From: Roridomyces roridus
Lineage: Eukaryota > Basidiomycota > Agaricomycetes > Agaricales > Mycenaceae
Assembly: GCA_029378245.1 (NCBI GenBank)
Contig: JARKIF010000381.1
Span: 1-23,018 of the forward strand
DNA length: 23,018 bases
Direction: 5' to 3'
The first letter of the stretch is position 1. Each line of letters starts with the position of its first letter. A program made the translations under genes and the position numbers. The notes under the pieces are model-generated. The model worked only from the letters and a program-made list of their open reading frames with translations. It ran no database searches and was not told the origin of the DNA. This document shows positions 9,302 through 19,093 of this stretch, piece after piece.

Positions 9302-12300
9302 TTAGAATAGATATGCTGCAGGAACAACGCCCTCCTGACCAGTCTGGGGATCTCGAGCATACCACCACGCGGGATCTCGGTCGTCCAAAACCTCTACGGC
9401 GGAACCTGCAGATATCGGCAGCTCGCCCTCGCCCGTGCCGTCGAACGAGTATCGTGCTTGAGCTGGCCTGCTCATCTCCTCCGTCATTACCCCACCGATC
9501 GCATCTGACGGCGTCTCTGCGCGCATATAGTTGCTGGCATCAGGCGCGAAAGGATCCTGGTCCGGTGTCGGCGAACCCGTGTCCCGTTGCTTGTCTTCTT
9601 TGGAACTGCTGAAGGCAGCAAATGGGCTCGTCCCAATGATCGTTGTCCGCGTCGCCGCATTGATGTGTTCCAGGAGAGATGAAGGCCGATGATGAGTCGA
9701 ATCGTCGTCTTCTTCTTCCACCCCATCCAGTTTGTTCAGCTTGTCGTCTCTGCGAGAGAACAACGTCCACAGAATCCCGATCAAGGCCAAAAGGAAGACG
9801 ACTCCTGCGGCAATGGCAATCGAGATCAGGATAACAATGCCCGTCGCCAAAAAGTCTGCAGCAAATGTCAAAGAAAACACAGTCAGTCAGGAAAATAAAC
9901 ATACGGTGCTGAGTAAAGCTGAAACTGGCGAATGATCGGAAGAGAGAGGACACGGTGCCTGAAGAACCAGTAGAGGAAGTCGAGACAATATAGGGGAAGA
10001 AACTCTGCCCGTCAAACAGAGCCGAAGACGCATTGCCGAACGATGGGTCTGCCAGCGACCCGGATATCATGAGCATTCTATCGGATTGTATTATGCTATT
10101 GGCCGAGTGGGTATCTTGTAAAGGGACCATCGTAAGTTGAGCGACGGTTGTGTTGCTTTCTAGAGTAGAACCTGCATGGCAAGTTGAGAGCCATATAGTT
10201 TGCCAGAGAAACAAGTCTTACTGAGGGAAGTCCATGAGATGCCGTTCCAGAAAGATAGGAACGAGGATGACGCGTCCGTAGACCTGAGCAACTGTTCAAG
10301 ACTGGACGAGAAATGAGTAATGCACTGACCTGCCGGCGGCAAAGATACTACTCGAGTTGCCGGCGTCGACCTCCACTGCAGTGACGGGACCTGGAAGATC
10401 GGATGCCGATCCCAGTGGCACCCAGCTAGCATTAGAAAATGTAAACTGAGCCACGTTGGCCGGGGTGCTATCCGACAATGCGATTGAACCGGAGGCAATG
10501 AGAAATTCTTGGTTGCTGCCAGCGTAGGCCACTGAAGCAACCTCTCCCTGTATCCCGTTGCCCAGGGCATTCCACTGATTGGATGTCGTGTCGAGGCTAC
10601 AGACGGCGCGGCAGAGCAATGAACCCGCCTGGGCGAAAGTGCCAGCAACGATTACAGTGTTGGCTTTGGACGTCGATGCGGTGATGGACCGGACAACGAC
10701 AGGCGAGCCCGAACTTCCTTGCAATGCTTGGATGTTTGATGTATCCCATTGCTGAGCAGCCAGGTCGTAGATAGCGAATCCATTGGCGTTCATCCCAGAT
10801 ATAGTGAACTCGCCTCCGACATAGAGAACATCGTCGACAACCAACAGAGTCCGCACCGTCCCGTTCACTTGTGCACCCTTGAGTGGAATGCTCGTCGCAG
10901 TGTCCGGATCGTAGATGGCGACGCCTTGAGCCTCTGCATTGGAACCAGATGGGAAGAAAGAGAAATTGCCGCCGATAACAGCTAGCTCTGCGGAGGAGGA
11001 GCTATTCGTCCAGAAAGCACCGGCGAGAACAGCGGGTGCTGGGGCAGGGAGAGCCGCAGGCAGAGCTCCGAGCGTGGAGGTTTGTCGAGAGAAAAGGACA
11101 GGCAATTTGACGTGCGATAACCAAGTCGAGGCACGGTGGGAATGGGATCTTTTGCGAGAGCTAGGTGCATTTTGATTGGCCGTGGAAGAGACATCGGCTT
11201 CCAGTGCCACACCTAGAGGTGCGACTGACGGGATATCGCCTTTGCTGTTTTGGAGCATGACCATGCCAGAGGCACCGAATGGCTGAGACGCCTGGACGTT
11301 TCCTGCAACGAACTGAGCGTCGTTGGAAGTGCCGTTGACGACCAACGTCATGCTGCCAACAACAAAACCTCCGCTGTTGACCCACTGACTCGACGCCACA
11401 TCCCAGGCCGCAAAACCAGCCGCCTCGGCGCCGGGGGTTCCCGCAGGAGAAAGCAAACTGGTAAAGTTGCCAGCGACCTGCAGTTGGCCGTCAACGAAAC
11501 TGAGGCTCGAAACATCGCCATCAACGCCGCCATCAAGCGGTGTCCATTGGTTCGTTTGTACGTTGTAAGATGCTACACCGCGAAGCTGGCCATTGGATGC
11601 TGATTTGGTATTGGTGAACGAGCCTCCCACGAAAAGGCTGTCACCGTCGAGAACAAACGAGGTGACAGGTCCGTTCAGTCCATTGCCTGCCAAAGTCACT
11701 AACGCCCCATCCTTGAAGGACACGACATTGTCTGAACCGGAGGCACCGCCGGAAGAGAGACTAAAGTCTCCGCCGAGGAAGATGACAGAAGAAGGATGGT
11801 GGGCAACTGCAGCTACGGCGGTGGTCGATGAAGATGTGAAAGAGCTTCCTCCGACAGCAGCGAACAAATCGAGTCCAATGGCATCCAACGCAGTTTCGGT
11901 GGTGTTTGCGAGGGTCGATGTGCCGTCGATATTTGCCGTAGCGGCCAGAGGCCACTCGAAGAATCCGAAGCTGTTGCGAGTCGCACTGGTGCCGTTGCTG
12001 GATGAGCCATTTGTTGACCCACCAGTGGTAGCGTTAACCGAGTTGAGGACCAACTGAATCCGGTCGGCAACCAATTCCCACTTGCCGTTTTGACCAGTAC
12101 CTGCAGGATCGTCTGCCAAGGACATTGTCACCGTCGTGAGGAAGTCGGGTGATGTTGGCAAAATTGGACCCTGGTAAATCACAGTGCTCGAGTCGTCTGT
12201 GTTTTGCTGCGTGACGTTGGTGACCCACGGATCGAGCTTGTCACCGGGGAATACGGTGACCTTGACAGAGGTTCGAAGGGCACAGTCTTGCAGTTGCGTG

Positions 12301-13753
12301 CAGCCTGGAATGAGGATATTCATGGTGTAATCCCCAGACGCCGAGACGTAAGGGTTCCATGTAAACGTAGGAGCCTTGCCCGAAGGAGTTCCTACATCGA
12401 CGGACGACGTCAGTACCTTGACCTGAGTACCGGGAATGTCGGTGAATACGTCCTTCTCGACCCAAGTGCCGGTGAGACTCGTGGTGGATGGAACAAATGA
12501 GAAACACGAAGGGCCGTTCTGACTGCCGACCGAGGACGCAAAGGCACCGGAGGAGAGGAGCTGAAGAATATGTAGTCCAGGGGCTCCCGTAAACTCGGTG
12601 AGCTGAATCTGCACGCCCGTGATTGACTGAGATCCACTCTTGAACAAAAAGTCCTGGTACAGGATAGAGGGGTCGGTGAGGAGAGGGCACGGATTCGAGC
12701 ACGTCTTGTTCTGGTCTGTGGTAGGATCGAAATAGGACAATGTTTGAACGGTATTGTCTGGGATGGTCGTCACACTAGAAAGGAAGTTGTAAGAAAGCGG
12801 GAAAATGCAGCAAAAAAAAAGAGCACGAACACAAAGCCAGTTGTGCCGTGGTTCGGCTGGAATGTGTTGCCGAGACGAACACCACTGACGGTCATGAAGG
12901 TGAATGGTCTGACCGTGAGTTCAGCGGTGTTGGCATTGGCACCAAGCCATGTGTTCCCTGCGCCGTCTGGTCCTGCAGGACAGAGGATATTGGATGCGTT
13001 GCTGAACCCAGCGTCGGTTGACGAAGGCGAGCCTGTAATGGCCGACGCGGGGATGGGAACGGGCACGAGGGAAGACGTGAAAGGCGTGGCTCCAGCGGAG
13101 AAGGGCACATTGGGGTTATTTGTGCCGTTGAGAACGGTAGAGCCATTCCCGACAAAGGATGTGATAAAGGAGCCTGCGAAGAACAGACTACTGTCGGAAG
13201 AGTTTGTAGTGATGGACAAAACTTTGCCCTCTGCGCCAGCGAGCCCTTTGAAGGGCGGTGCGGACCAAGAGGACGCCTTGGGATCCCAAATGGCAACGGA
13301 TGTACCTGGCGATGTGAAGCTGCCTCCCACCCACAGCTTGGTGTTCTTCGTGTCGCAATACACGGCATCGACCTCGCCATTAGGGCCGTTTATGCCCAGG
13401 GCGGCGAAGGCGCCGGAAGATGGAGTGTACGAAGCGATGTTTGAGGCAGGGGTTCCTGCGATGGACGAGAAGGACCCGGCAAAGTAAAAGACATCGCTCA
13501 GGGAACAGCCAGCAGATATGCGGCCGCCCGAGTTGGACGAGGCGAGGCGTTGGAGGGAGCCATTGCTGGCGCGGACAAAAAGAGACGAGGTAGTTGGGTC
13601 GAAAGCAGCGGTCGCGTTGCTGAACAAGTCGAGACCTGCGAACGCGCCGGCGATGCCGACTTTTCCCATTCTATCAAAGTCGACGAGGGGTAGAGAGGCA
13701 TCGACGAGGGAGAGGAAGAGAAAGAGCGGGAAGACCATGGTCAAAACCATCAT
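9302..13753 (-). CDS. RAX2: RAX2-like cortical cell-polarity landmark with C-terminal SH3 domain
   Basis: Rax2 is a large type I membrane glycoprotein that marks division or polarity sites at the fungal cortex. Exons on the minus strand: 13753-12833, 12774-10330, 10283-10222, 10171-9905, 9855-9302; about 1415 residues. The N-terminus from MMVLTMVFPLFLFLSLVDAS is a signal peptide. The ectodomain has many Kelch-like repeats of the type VDDVLYVGGEFTISGMNANG and AIYDLAAQQWDT and is rich in N-glycosylation sites. It holds the Rax2 block IPDNTVQTLSYFDP. One membrane helix follows (FLATGIVILISIAIAAGVVF), then a cytosolic tail ending in an SH3 domain (ARYSFDGTGEGELPISAG ... AWWYARD ... GVVPAAYLF). 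The first splice (intron 12775-12832) does not keep frame: exon 1 ends in phase 0, exon 2 needs two bases before it. A 1-nt error near 12833 is likely. The signal-peptide start could also be 13750 or 13738. Confidence 0.9.
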
Positions 13754-13820
13754 CGCGCCGTGGGCGTCAAGGGCAACTCTCAACGAAATCAAATTGACCA
13801 CGTGAAACCAAATGGCACAT

Positions 13821-14406
13821 CTAGTTACTATTTTCTACCTTGGGAAGCTCTCGCTGGTACTTGCCCGCCCCAGGGCCCCAGTTAACCGCCATTCCCACCG
13901 CGTTTCCGTATGGCGAAACATTGGCGAAATCCCTGTAATCCACTTAGTATACAGATCAATCTTTTCCACTGGATGCGACGCACTCTGGATTCCGGGCACG
14001 GTAGATGGGAGGGCGTTTGGCGGACCGCACGAGCTGTCTCTCCTCCGCCAGGGCAGTCTCTTTGGCGGCACGGGTCAACGCGATATCTGCCCAACTACTC
14101 TGCGTTGCCGTCACGCTTGGTAGCCAGGGTCGGTCGTTCTCCGCAGGTGCCCCGAGATACTCATAGAACAAGGTGCCGCCGATGATGCAAAAAAGAGTGT
14201 TGCGCCAGATGGGAGCGCCAAAGCCTGCAGACGCGGGGTAAGAACGAGAATGATATACACCTAAGCCACTGACCTTCTTTCGGGTAAACAATGTCGTCCT
14301 GCTCGTGGTGATGGTGGTCATCGTGGGTGTGGGCGGTCGACGATGCAGACCTGCGAGCAACGAGGGGTGCAGAGCGGCGGGCAAGGCCAGTGGTTGCCCG
14401 AAGCAT
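13821..14406 (-). CDS. Small mitochondrial one-TM protein, possible complex I accessory subunit (ESSS/NDUFB11-like)
   Basis: Three exons, 14406-14274, 14224-13984 and 13932-13821, with 49- and 51-nt introns in consistent phase, give 161 residues. The N-terminus MLRATTGLARRSAPLVARRS is an arginine-rich amphipathic presequence, so import into mitochondria is likely. A histidine-rich patch (HTHDDHHHHEQDD) and VYPKEGFGAPIWRN lead into one membrane helix (TLFCIIGGTLFYEYLG). The C-terminal part contains KRPPIYRARNPEDFANVSP and NWGPGAGKYQREL. The shape (presequence, HD-rich segment, YPKEGF-x-xPxWRN, single helix) fits a fungal inner-membrane complex I accessory subunit, but I cannot confirm the family from memory. 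Intron 2 has a clear branch site and TTACAG acceptor. Its stop lies 67 bp before the RAX2 start on the same strand. Confidence 0.65.
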
Positions 14407-14465
14407 CTCGAGATAATGATGATGGCTACGATTTGATCACCAATTCTATCACAACGACCACTACA

Positions 14466-14599
14466 GTGGGTTGTGCTACTTGAAGACAAAGTTCACCCTC
14501 AACCATCCTGCAGCCGCCCACCCTCGAAGAAACGACTATGTGTGAGTTGTGCTACTTGACTTTCTCTGTCGACCTCAACCATATAGCTGCCCACCCTCG
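14466..14599 (+). repeat. Diverged tandem duplication covering intron 1 and flanking exon of the RPEL gene
   Basis: Two copies lie about 76 bp apart. Copy 1 has GTGGGTTGTGCTACTTGA at 14466-14483; copy 2 has GTGAGTTGTGCTACTTGA at 14542-14559. CCTCAACCAT occurs at 14497 and 14573 (offset 76), and GCCCACCCTCG at 14516 and 14589 (offset 73). Copy 2 is intron 1 of the RPEL gene, running from GTGAGT to ATATAG. Copy 1 also runs from GT (14466) to CTGCAG (14513), so it looks like a second intron of 48 nt in the 5' UTR. Confidence 0.8.
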
Positions 14600-15038
14600 C
14601 CAATCCTCCCTCGACGAAACCTCCCAACAGCTCGAAAGCAAGTTGGCCCAGAGACCCGACAAGGTATAGTCTCTCTCTTACAAACCCTCGACGCTCAACG
14701 TCCGCGCGACAAGGCCGCCCTCGTTGATCGTAACATTCTCAAAGGTCTAAACGCGACTGTATGCACTCTCCTCGGTTAATCGAGTATGTAGACGACAAAG
14801 GGCTCGCTCCAGCTCTCATTGCCGCCAAGGAAAAGCTTCAGCGTTCCCAGCTCGAGGTATGAGTTTGTATAACCCAGCGCCTCGGCGGCCCCTAAGTCAC
14901 TCCAAGGACCAACTTTCCAACGCCATGAGCAAGCGCCCCACTCGGGAGGAGCTGGAGAAGAACGGTATATTGAAGGAAGAAGGCGCGTCCCATTTCCTCG
15001 GATGGCCGCATTTCGTTGAGGAACTGTTGTTGCCATAG
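14538..15038 (+). CDS. Small RPEL-repeat protein
   Basis: RPEL motifs bind monomeric actin in animal proteins (MRTF, Phactr); small fungal proteins made only of such repeats have no settled role. Five short exons, 14538-14541, 14587-14663, 14714-14744, 14792-14856 and 14907-15038, all in consistent phase, give 102 residues. Repeat 1 is KLAQRPDKAALVDRNILKDD, repeat 2 is MSKRPTREELEKNGILKEEG; they are joined by a helical linker (ALIAAKEKLQRSQLED). Thus two RPxxxxL...IL units are seen. Introns are 45-50 nt. Two acceptors are the unusual AAG type (14713 and 14906), but the splices reconstruct the motif exactly. The start codon is separated from the body by intron 1, which lies in a tandem duplication. 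Confidence 0.8.
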
Positions 15039-15115
15039 AACCCGCCACCTCCGCTTGATTCGTCTGTTGAATAGCAAACCGTGTATTCTATGTGTCCCTG
15101 TACTTTTGTGTGAAC

Positions 15116-15766
15116 TCAATCCTCCCGTGTTGTCCTCGTCCCCGTCCTCATTCGGTCGCGCATCTGCGACGCAGCTCGCATTGTTCCTGCTCGGCCAACC
15201 CAGCCCCGCTGTCTGAGCCATCCGACCAACGACGGCGTCAGATAGGCGGTCAGGCCGACGCGCACGGGAAGGAAAAAGACTTTGTGGACGGTGTAGGCCA
15301 GGAGCAGCATCGCATACAAGCCCTCTTGGCCGCGGTTGGCGGGAGCAGGATCGAGTTCATCCAGTCCTGGCTCTGGTGGTTTGGAGCCAAGCATTCCGAG
15401 GGCGAACTGTTTGGCAGAAGACGACAGGCGCTCGACGTACTCGGCGCCGATGACGTTTATGAGGCCAAAAGCAACGCCAAAGTCGAGGACGGACAGCACA
15501 CAGTACATGCCAAGCGCATACCAGCCATACGTCTTGAACAGATGTTTCAGACGCTCGTATCTGCTCGCGTCTGGCGGCAGTGAGGAGGCCGAGTCTGGCG
15601 GAGGCGATGCCGTGAGCCGTGCAGGAAAATGGGTGAAGAGGCGTGAGCGGGAGGCTCTCGGGGCATTTGTGAGAGGCAACTGAGTCGGGTGCAGAGGGCG
15701 GAAGGTAGGGAGAAGGGACTGGCCACGCAGCAGCGGCATTCTTGCGAGGAAGCGTCTGACGATCAT
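15116..15766 (-). CDS. DUF1279 (FAM210-like) mitochondrial membrane protein
   Basis: Single exon, 216 residues. The N-terminus MIVRRFLARMPLLRGQSLLP is rich in Arg and lacks acids, as in a mitochondrial presequence. The DUF1279 core follows at about residues 70-100: YERLKHLFKTYGWYALGMYC, then VLSVLDFGVAFGLINVIGAE, the family's membrane helix. A second hydrophobic stretch is YAMLLLAYTVHKVFFLPVRV, followed by GLTAYLTPSLVGWLRQRG. Relatives include animal FAM210A/B and yeast Nat2. The molecular role is not well defined; FAM210 proteins are linked to mitochondrial protein synthesis and homeostasis. The start at 15766 was chosen because it opens the presequence; the frame stays open upstream to 15964. 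Its start is 43 bp from the divergent SPE2 start. Confidence 0.85.
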   Translation of the reverse strand: MIVRRFLARMPLLRGQSLLPTFRPLHPTQLPLTNAPRASRSRLFTHFPARLTASPPPDSASSLPPDASRYERLKHLFKTYGWYALGMYCVLSVLDFGVAFGLINVIGAEYVERLSSSAKQFALGMLGSKPPEPGLDELDPAPANRGQEGLYAMLLLAYTVHKVFFLPVRVGLTAYLTPSLVGWLRQRGWVGRAGTMRAASQMRDRMRTGTRTTRED

Positions 15767-15809
15767 AGTCGCAAAGAGACAAAATTTGAAATTTGTTTTG
15801 CTCTGCGCC
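15767..15809. promoter_or_regulatory. 43-bp gap between divergent DUF1279 and SPE2 start codons
   Basis: Shortest start-to-start distance in the window. Core promoters and leaders of at least one gene must extend into the other's coding sequence. The gap is AT-rich compared with its flanks and contains no clear TATA box. Confidence 0.5.
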
Positions 15810-17046
15810 ATGACATCTGACCTCGGTGCTCCCTTCGAAGGTCCCGAGAAATTGCTGGAAATATGGTTCGCTCCGTCCCCTACAGATGCGGAGGATGGAA
15901 ACTCTGGCCTACGGAAGATCGCGCCGTCTGTCTGGGAGGAAATGCTCGACATTGTCAAATGCAAAGTGCTCAGCGTCGTGCGTGGAGATGAGATGGATGC
16001 CTACCTCTTGAGGTCCGCGTTCGCCCCCTCCCTCCAAACTGCCCTGCCTCTCACCATCTGGATCTGTGTACAGTGAATCGTCCTTTTTCGTGTCCCCCTA
16101 CCGTCTCATTCTCAAGACGTGCGGAACAACTCTCAATCTCTTGGGCCTTCCGCGCATTCTCGAGATCGCAGCTACACAGGCAAACCTGCCTACAGTTCAT
16201 CGCTGCTTCTACTCGCGAAAATCATTCATGTTTCCCGAGCGACAGCTCGGGCCACATCGCGATTGGAAGGATGAAGTCGAGTTTCTAGATAACATCTTTC
16301 CAAACGGTGCAGCGTACACCGTCGGAAAGGTCAACGGGGACCATTGGCTTCTCTACATGACTGGCCCGCTTGACTCGGAGCCCGTCCCCGACTCCCCCCT
16401 TCTCTCCACAACGAACAGGCATTCGTTGCCTGATTACACAGTCGAAATCCTGATGAGTGACCTTTCACCCGGTGCACGGCAGCCCTTCTTCGCTGCGGAT
16501 GGTTCAGCCGACAACCCGTCTGATAGCGGCCAAACCCTGTCCGCTTCTATTGGTATTGCCGACATCTTCCCTTCCCACTTGACGACTTTGGATGCGTATT
16601 CCTTCTCCCCCTGCGGTTATTCCGCGAACGCGCTCATCAAATGGGGAGACGGGGAAGGCTACTACACCATCCATGTAACCCCAGAAGAGGGTTGGTCGTA
16701 CGCCAGTTTCGAGTGCAACGTCCCCCTGCCCCCTGCACGCAGCTCTCCCCAGGATCCCGATTCCATCCCCGACCTTTTATGCCTCATTCGACGCGTAGTC
16801 GCCATATTCCAACCCGGTCGGCTCAGCCTCACCATGTTCATCTCCAGCGAAGACAACGAGAACGACGAGGGTGAAAGTGCTGTTGAAGCCGCCCAGCGTG
16901 CCTTTAAAGCCGCCCTCGTTGCTCCGCTGTCCGACGACAGCCCATCCGCAGTCCCCGGCACACGAGAATACAAGCGCACGGATAAAATCAACTACGAGTT
17001 CAGGGGTTATGATCTGGCATTCGCCAGTTTCGAGTTGAAGCGATGA
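15810..17046 (+). CDS. SPE2: S-adenosylmethionine decarboxylase proenzyme
   Basis: AdoMetDC makes decarboxylated AdoMet, the aminopropyl donor for spermidine and spermine. It self-cleaves to form a pyruvoyl cofactor. Exons 15810-16012 and 16074-17046, with a 61-nt intron, give 391 residues, near the yeast enzyme (396). Seen in order: APFEGPEKLLEIWF (conserved Glu10 and Glu13), the processing site LLSESS formed across the splice (cleavage expected between Glu69 and Ser70), LILKTCGTTLNLLG with Cys84, SFSPCGYSANAL (processing Ser), and YYTIHVTPEEGWSYASFE (processing His). All catalytic and processing residues are present, and the frame is intact. The intron interrupts the codon for the Ser just before the cleavage pair, so unspliced mRNA cannot give active enzyme. 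No upstream regulatory ORF fits in the 43-bp gap. Confidence 0.97.
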
Positions 17047-17558
17047 CTTGTAGATGGAAAGAGCCGAGGCCCTCGTCTTCAGCTAGTTCATATGTGTATA
17101 CGAAGGACCAAACCTATTCTTTCGTCACGGCGCGACCATCACCGCTCAAAGATATCGAATCACCTTCGACGCATGGATTCATCGTGTCCCCGGTCACTTT
17201 AGTGCTGCCTCGTTCCCGCATAAGCGAGGGTTCTGCATCTTGCGCGTCTAATTCTTGTCACCGAAGACTGACATACTTGATATACCAACTGATACGCCAC
17301 TGACCGAGTCCTTCCCTCTAGTAGATCGAACACCGCGCTCCATGTGATTCATTGGTCTCCGTGAGTTCTCTGTCACTCTTCCCTGGTTACAACTTACATC
17401 AGCTTCAGATTTTCCGACTGGTCAAAGAACGGTACAAAGTTTCGAGTATGCTGCCACTTGCCCCTCTCTTCGATGCATCCCGTCATCTCTCTACCTGCTG
17501 CGAGCTCATCAGAACATCTCCTTGCTCTCGATGAAGTGAGCCATTTTCAAAGACGGAC
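17047..17558 (+). other. Intergenic: SPE2 3' UTR and promoter/leader of the second PPM gene
   Basis: About 510 bp with no supported coding gene. A likely 5' UTR intron is at 17361-17402: GTGAGT donor, CTTAC branch-like site, ACATCAG acceptor. Several short open frames are present, but none has recognisable protein features or good splice continuity into the PPM gene. Confidence 0.45.
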
Positions 17559-19043
17559 ATGGGCCAACCGGGAGCAGGACCATGGACATTTCGCATTCTC
17601 CCTGAACCCTTCCTTTCGGCAGAGTTAGAACGCGTCGCTTGTCCCAAGTCGAGCCGCAAAGTTGACAGCTTGACTTTCCAACCGTGTTCACCATACGTAC
17701 ATCGAAATCAGGACCGCTTGGTCGTGGAAGAATGGTCATTTCCTGGTGGAACCTGGCAGTTTAACAGTGTTCTTGACGGTAACCACTTGAAAGTCTGTTT
17801 GGAAATCTTGGCTCTGAATATTTTGCAGGTCACGTAAACCATTACACCGTTGATTATGTTGCCCAATCCCTCCCGAAAAAAATCAAGGAGAGCCTCAGCG
17901 CCGCTCTTCGAGAATCAGGCAGCCGCCAGATACCACCCAGTCGCGTTACCCAGATCCTACGGGATACTGTGGTCCAACTCGATAATTCCATCTCGGCCAA
18001 TTTACTGGATATTTTCCCTCGAGATCTGAGACGCCTAGGTAAATTGACGGATAGAGATGTGCAAAGCGCATTTCAGCAGGACAGTACTGGCCGCAACCGC
18101 GCTGCGGCCGCTCGTTGCTTGGGTGGAACAACTCTCGTTCTAAGGTACAAGAAATCTCACGAGCCGAGCCTTCTTCGTTTGATCACGGTTCTCTAGTCTC
18201 ACGGATCCCAATGAAAGAAATGTGTGGGTCGCGAATCTCGGTGGTGCGTCGCACTTTCTTGATTGAGCGTTGGATAACCTTGTTTTCAAAGACTGCCATG
18301 CAGGTCGATAGCCGCCATCCCCGTTTTTCGCATCTAACCTTGATTTCAGTAATGGGTCTCCGGCATCGCAACGGAGGATGGTCGGGGACGTTGATAAATC
18401 AGCTCCATGCAGGCCATAATCCGCGAGAAGTACAACGGATAAGAGCAGAACACGGCAGAGAAGCCGACTGTGTCACAAATGGGCGAGTTTTGGGTTTTTT
18501 GGAACCTACGAGAGGTGGGTTTCCATTTCCGAGAAACCCGTCTGACATCATGTAGCTATGGGAGATGCGTGGCTCAAGCTACCTTCTCTCTACACCTCAC
18601 GCATTTTTTCTAACCTGGACCAGGATTGGATATCACAAGAAAATCTCAAACGATGCGCAGCTCGGATATCCACGGTTGGTCTGTTCGTGTTCATTCGGCG
18701 CTGACTTGACTGACTTGCCCAGCCGCCTTATGTATCCAACATTCCAGACGTTTTCCATCGTGAAATGATCCCCAACCGCCCTTGGTTCTTGATACTGTCT
18801 TCAGATGGTCTATCTTCAACGGAAATCTACACAGGCATGGACAACATGGTCAGGGCATGGACGCAGTGCGTCGGTCACACACTCGACGCACGGCCGCCTA
18901 CCGTGAATGCAGCGCTATCCCTCCTCAGGGCAGCTATCGGGGGACAAGATGAGCGCAAAGTATCGCGAAATCTGACAGTAGAGATGGAGGAGCGATGGAT
19001 GGATGATATCAGCATTTTGATCCAGCGCTCTTTTCACCATTGA
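17559..19043 (+). CDS. PPM-type (PP2C family) phosphatase-like protein, copy 2
   Basis: Seven exons, 17559-17778, 17829-18144, 18197-18243, 18292-18303, 18350-18514, 18556-18674 and 18723-19043, all in consistent phase, give 399 residues. Motifs: LTFQPC and RNQDRLVVEEW (as in copy 1), VLDGHVNHYTVDYVAQ in place of DGHAGHETV, RCLGGTTLVLS, VWVANLGDCHAVMGL, FLEPTRAMGDAWLKLPS, FLILSSDGLSS and WMDDISILI. The DG pair, SDG and DDI acids that bind metal in PP2C are kept, so catalysis is possible, but the glycine after DGH is replaced. Exon 4 is a 12-nt micro-exon holding the DCHA part of the LGD loop. The intron after DCxA is shared with copy 1, which supports common origin; the other introns differ. 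Every intron is 41-52 nt. The frame is clean, so this is not a pseudogene by sequence. Confidence 0.88.
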
Positions 19044-19093
19044 GTCGATGTGTTGTGTGTGTGTGCGTGTTAAATACATTGTGTTCATAAATA

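Noticed and set aside
11593..12057. Long open frames on the plus strand within RAX2
   Set aside because: They have no recognisable domain and lie opposite the continuous 2.4-kb RAX2 exon; they reflect its composition.
12744..13487. 247-codon plus-strand open frame
   Set aside because: Antisense to RAX2 exon 1, crosses its intron, and shows no family motifs.
17043..17303. 86-codon plus-strand open frame after SPE2
   Set aside because: Overlaps the SPE2 stop, has no domain and no splice continuity; probably 3' UTR.
19053..19070. Short GT-rich microsatellite after PPM copy 2
   Set aside because: Only about six dinucleotide units in a 3' UTR; too short to mean anything on its own.
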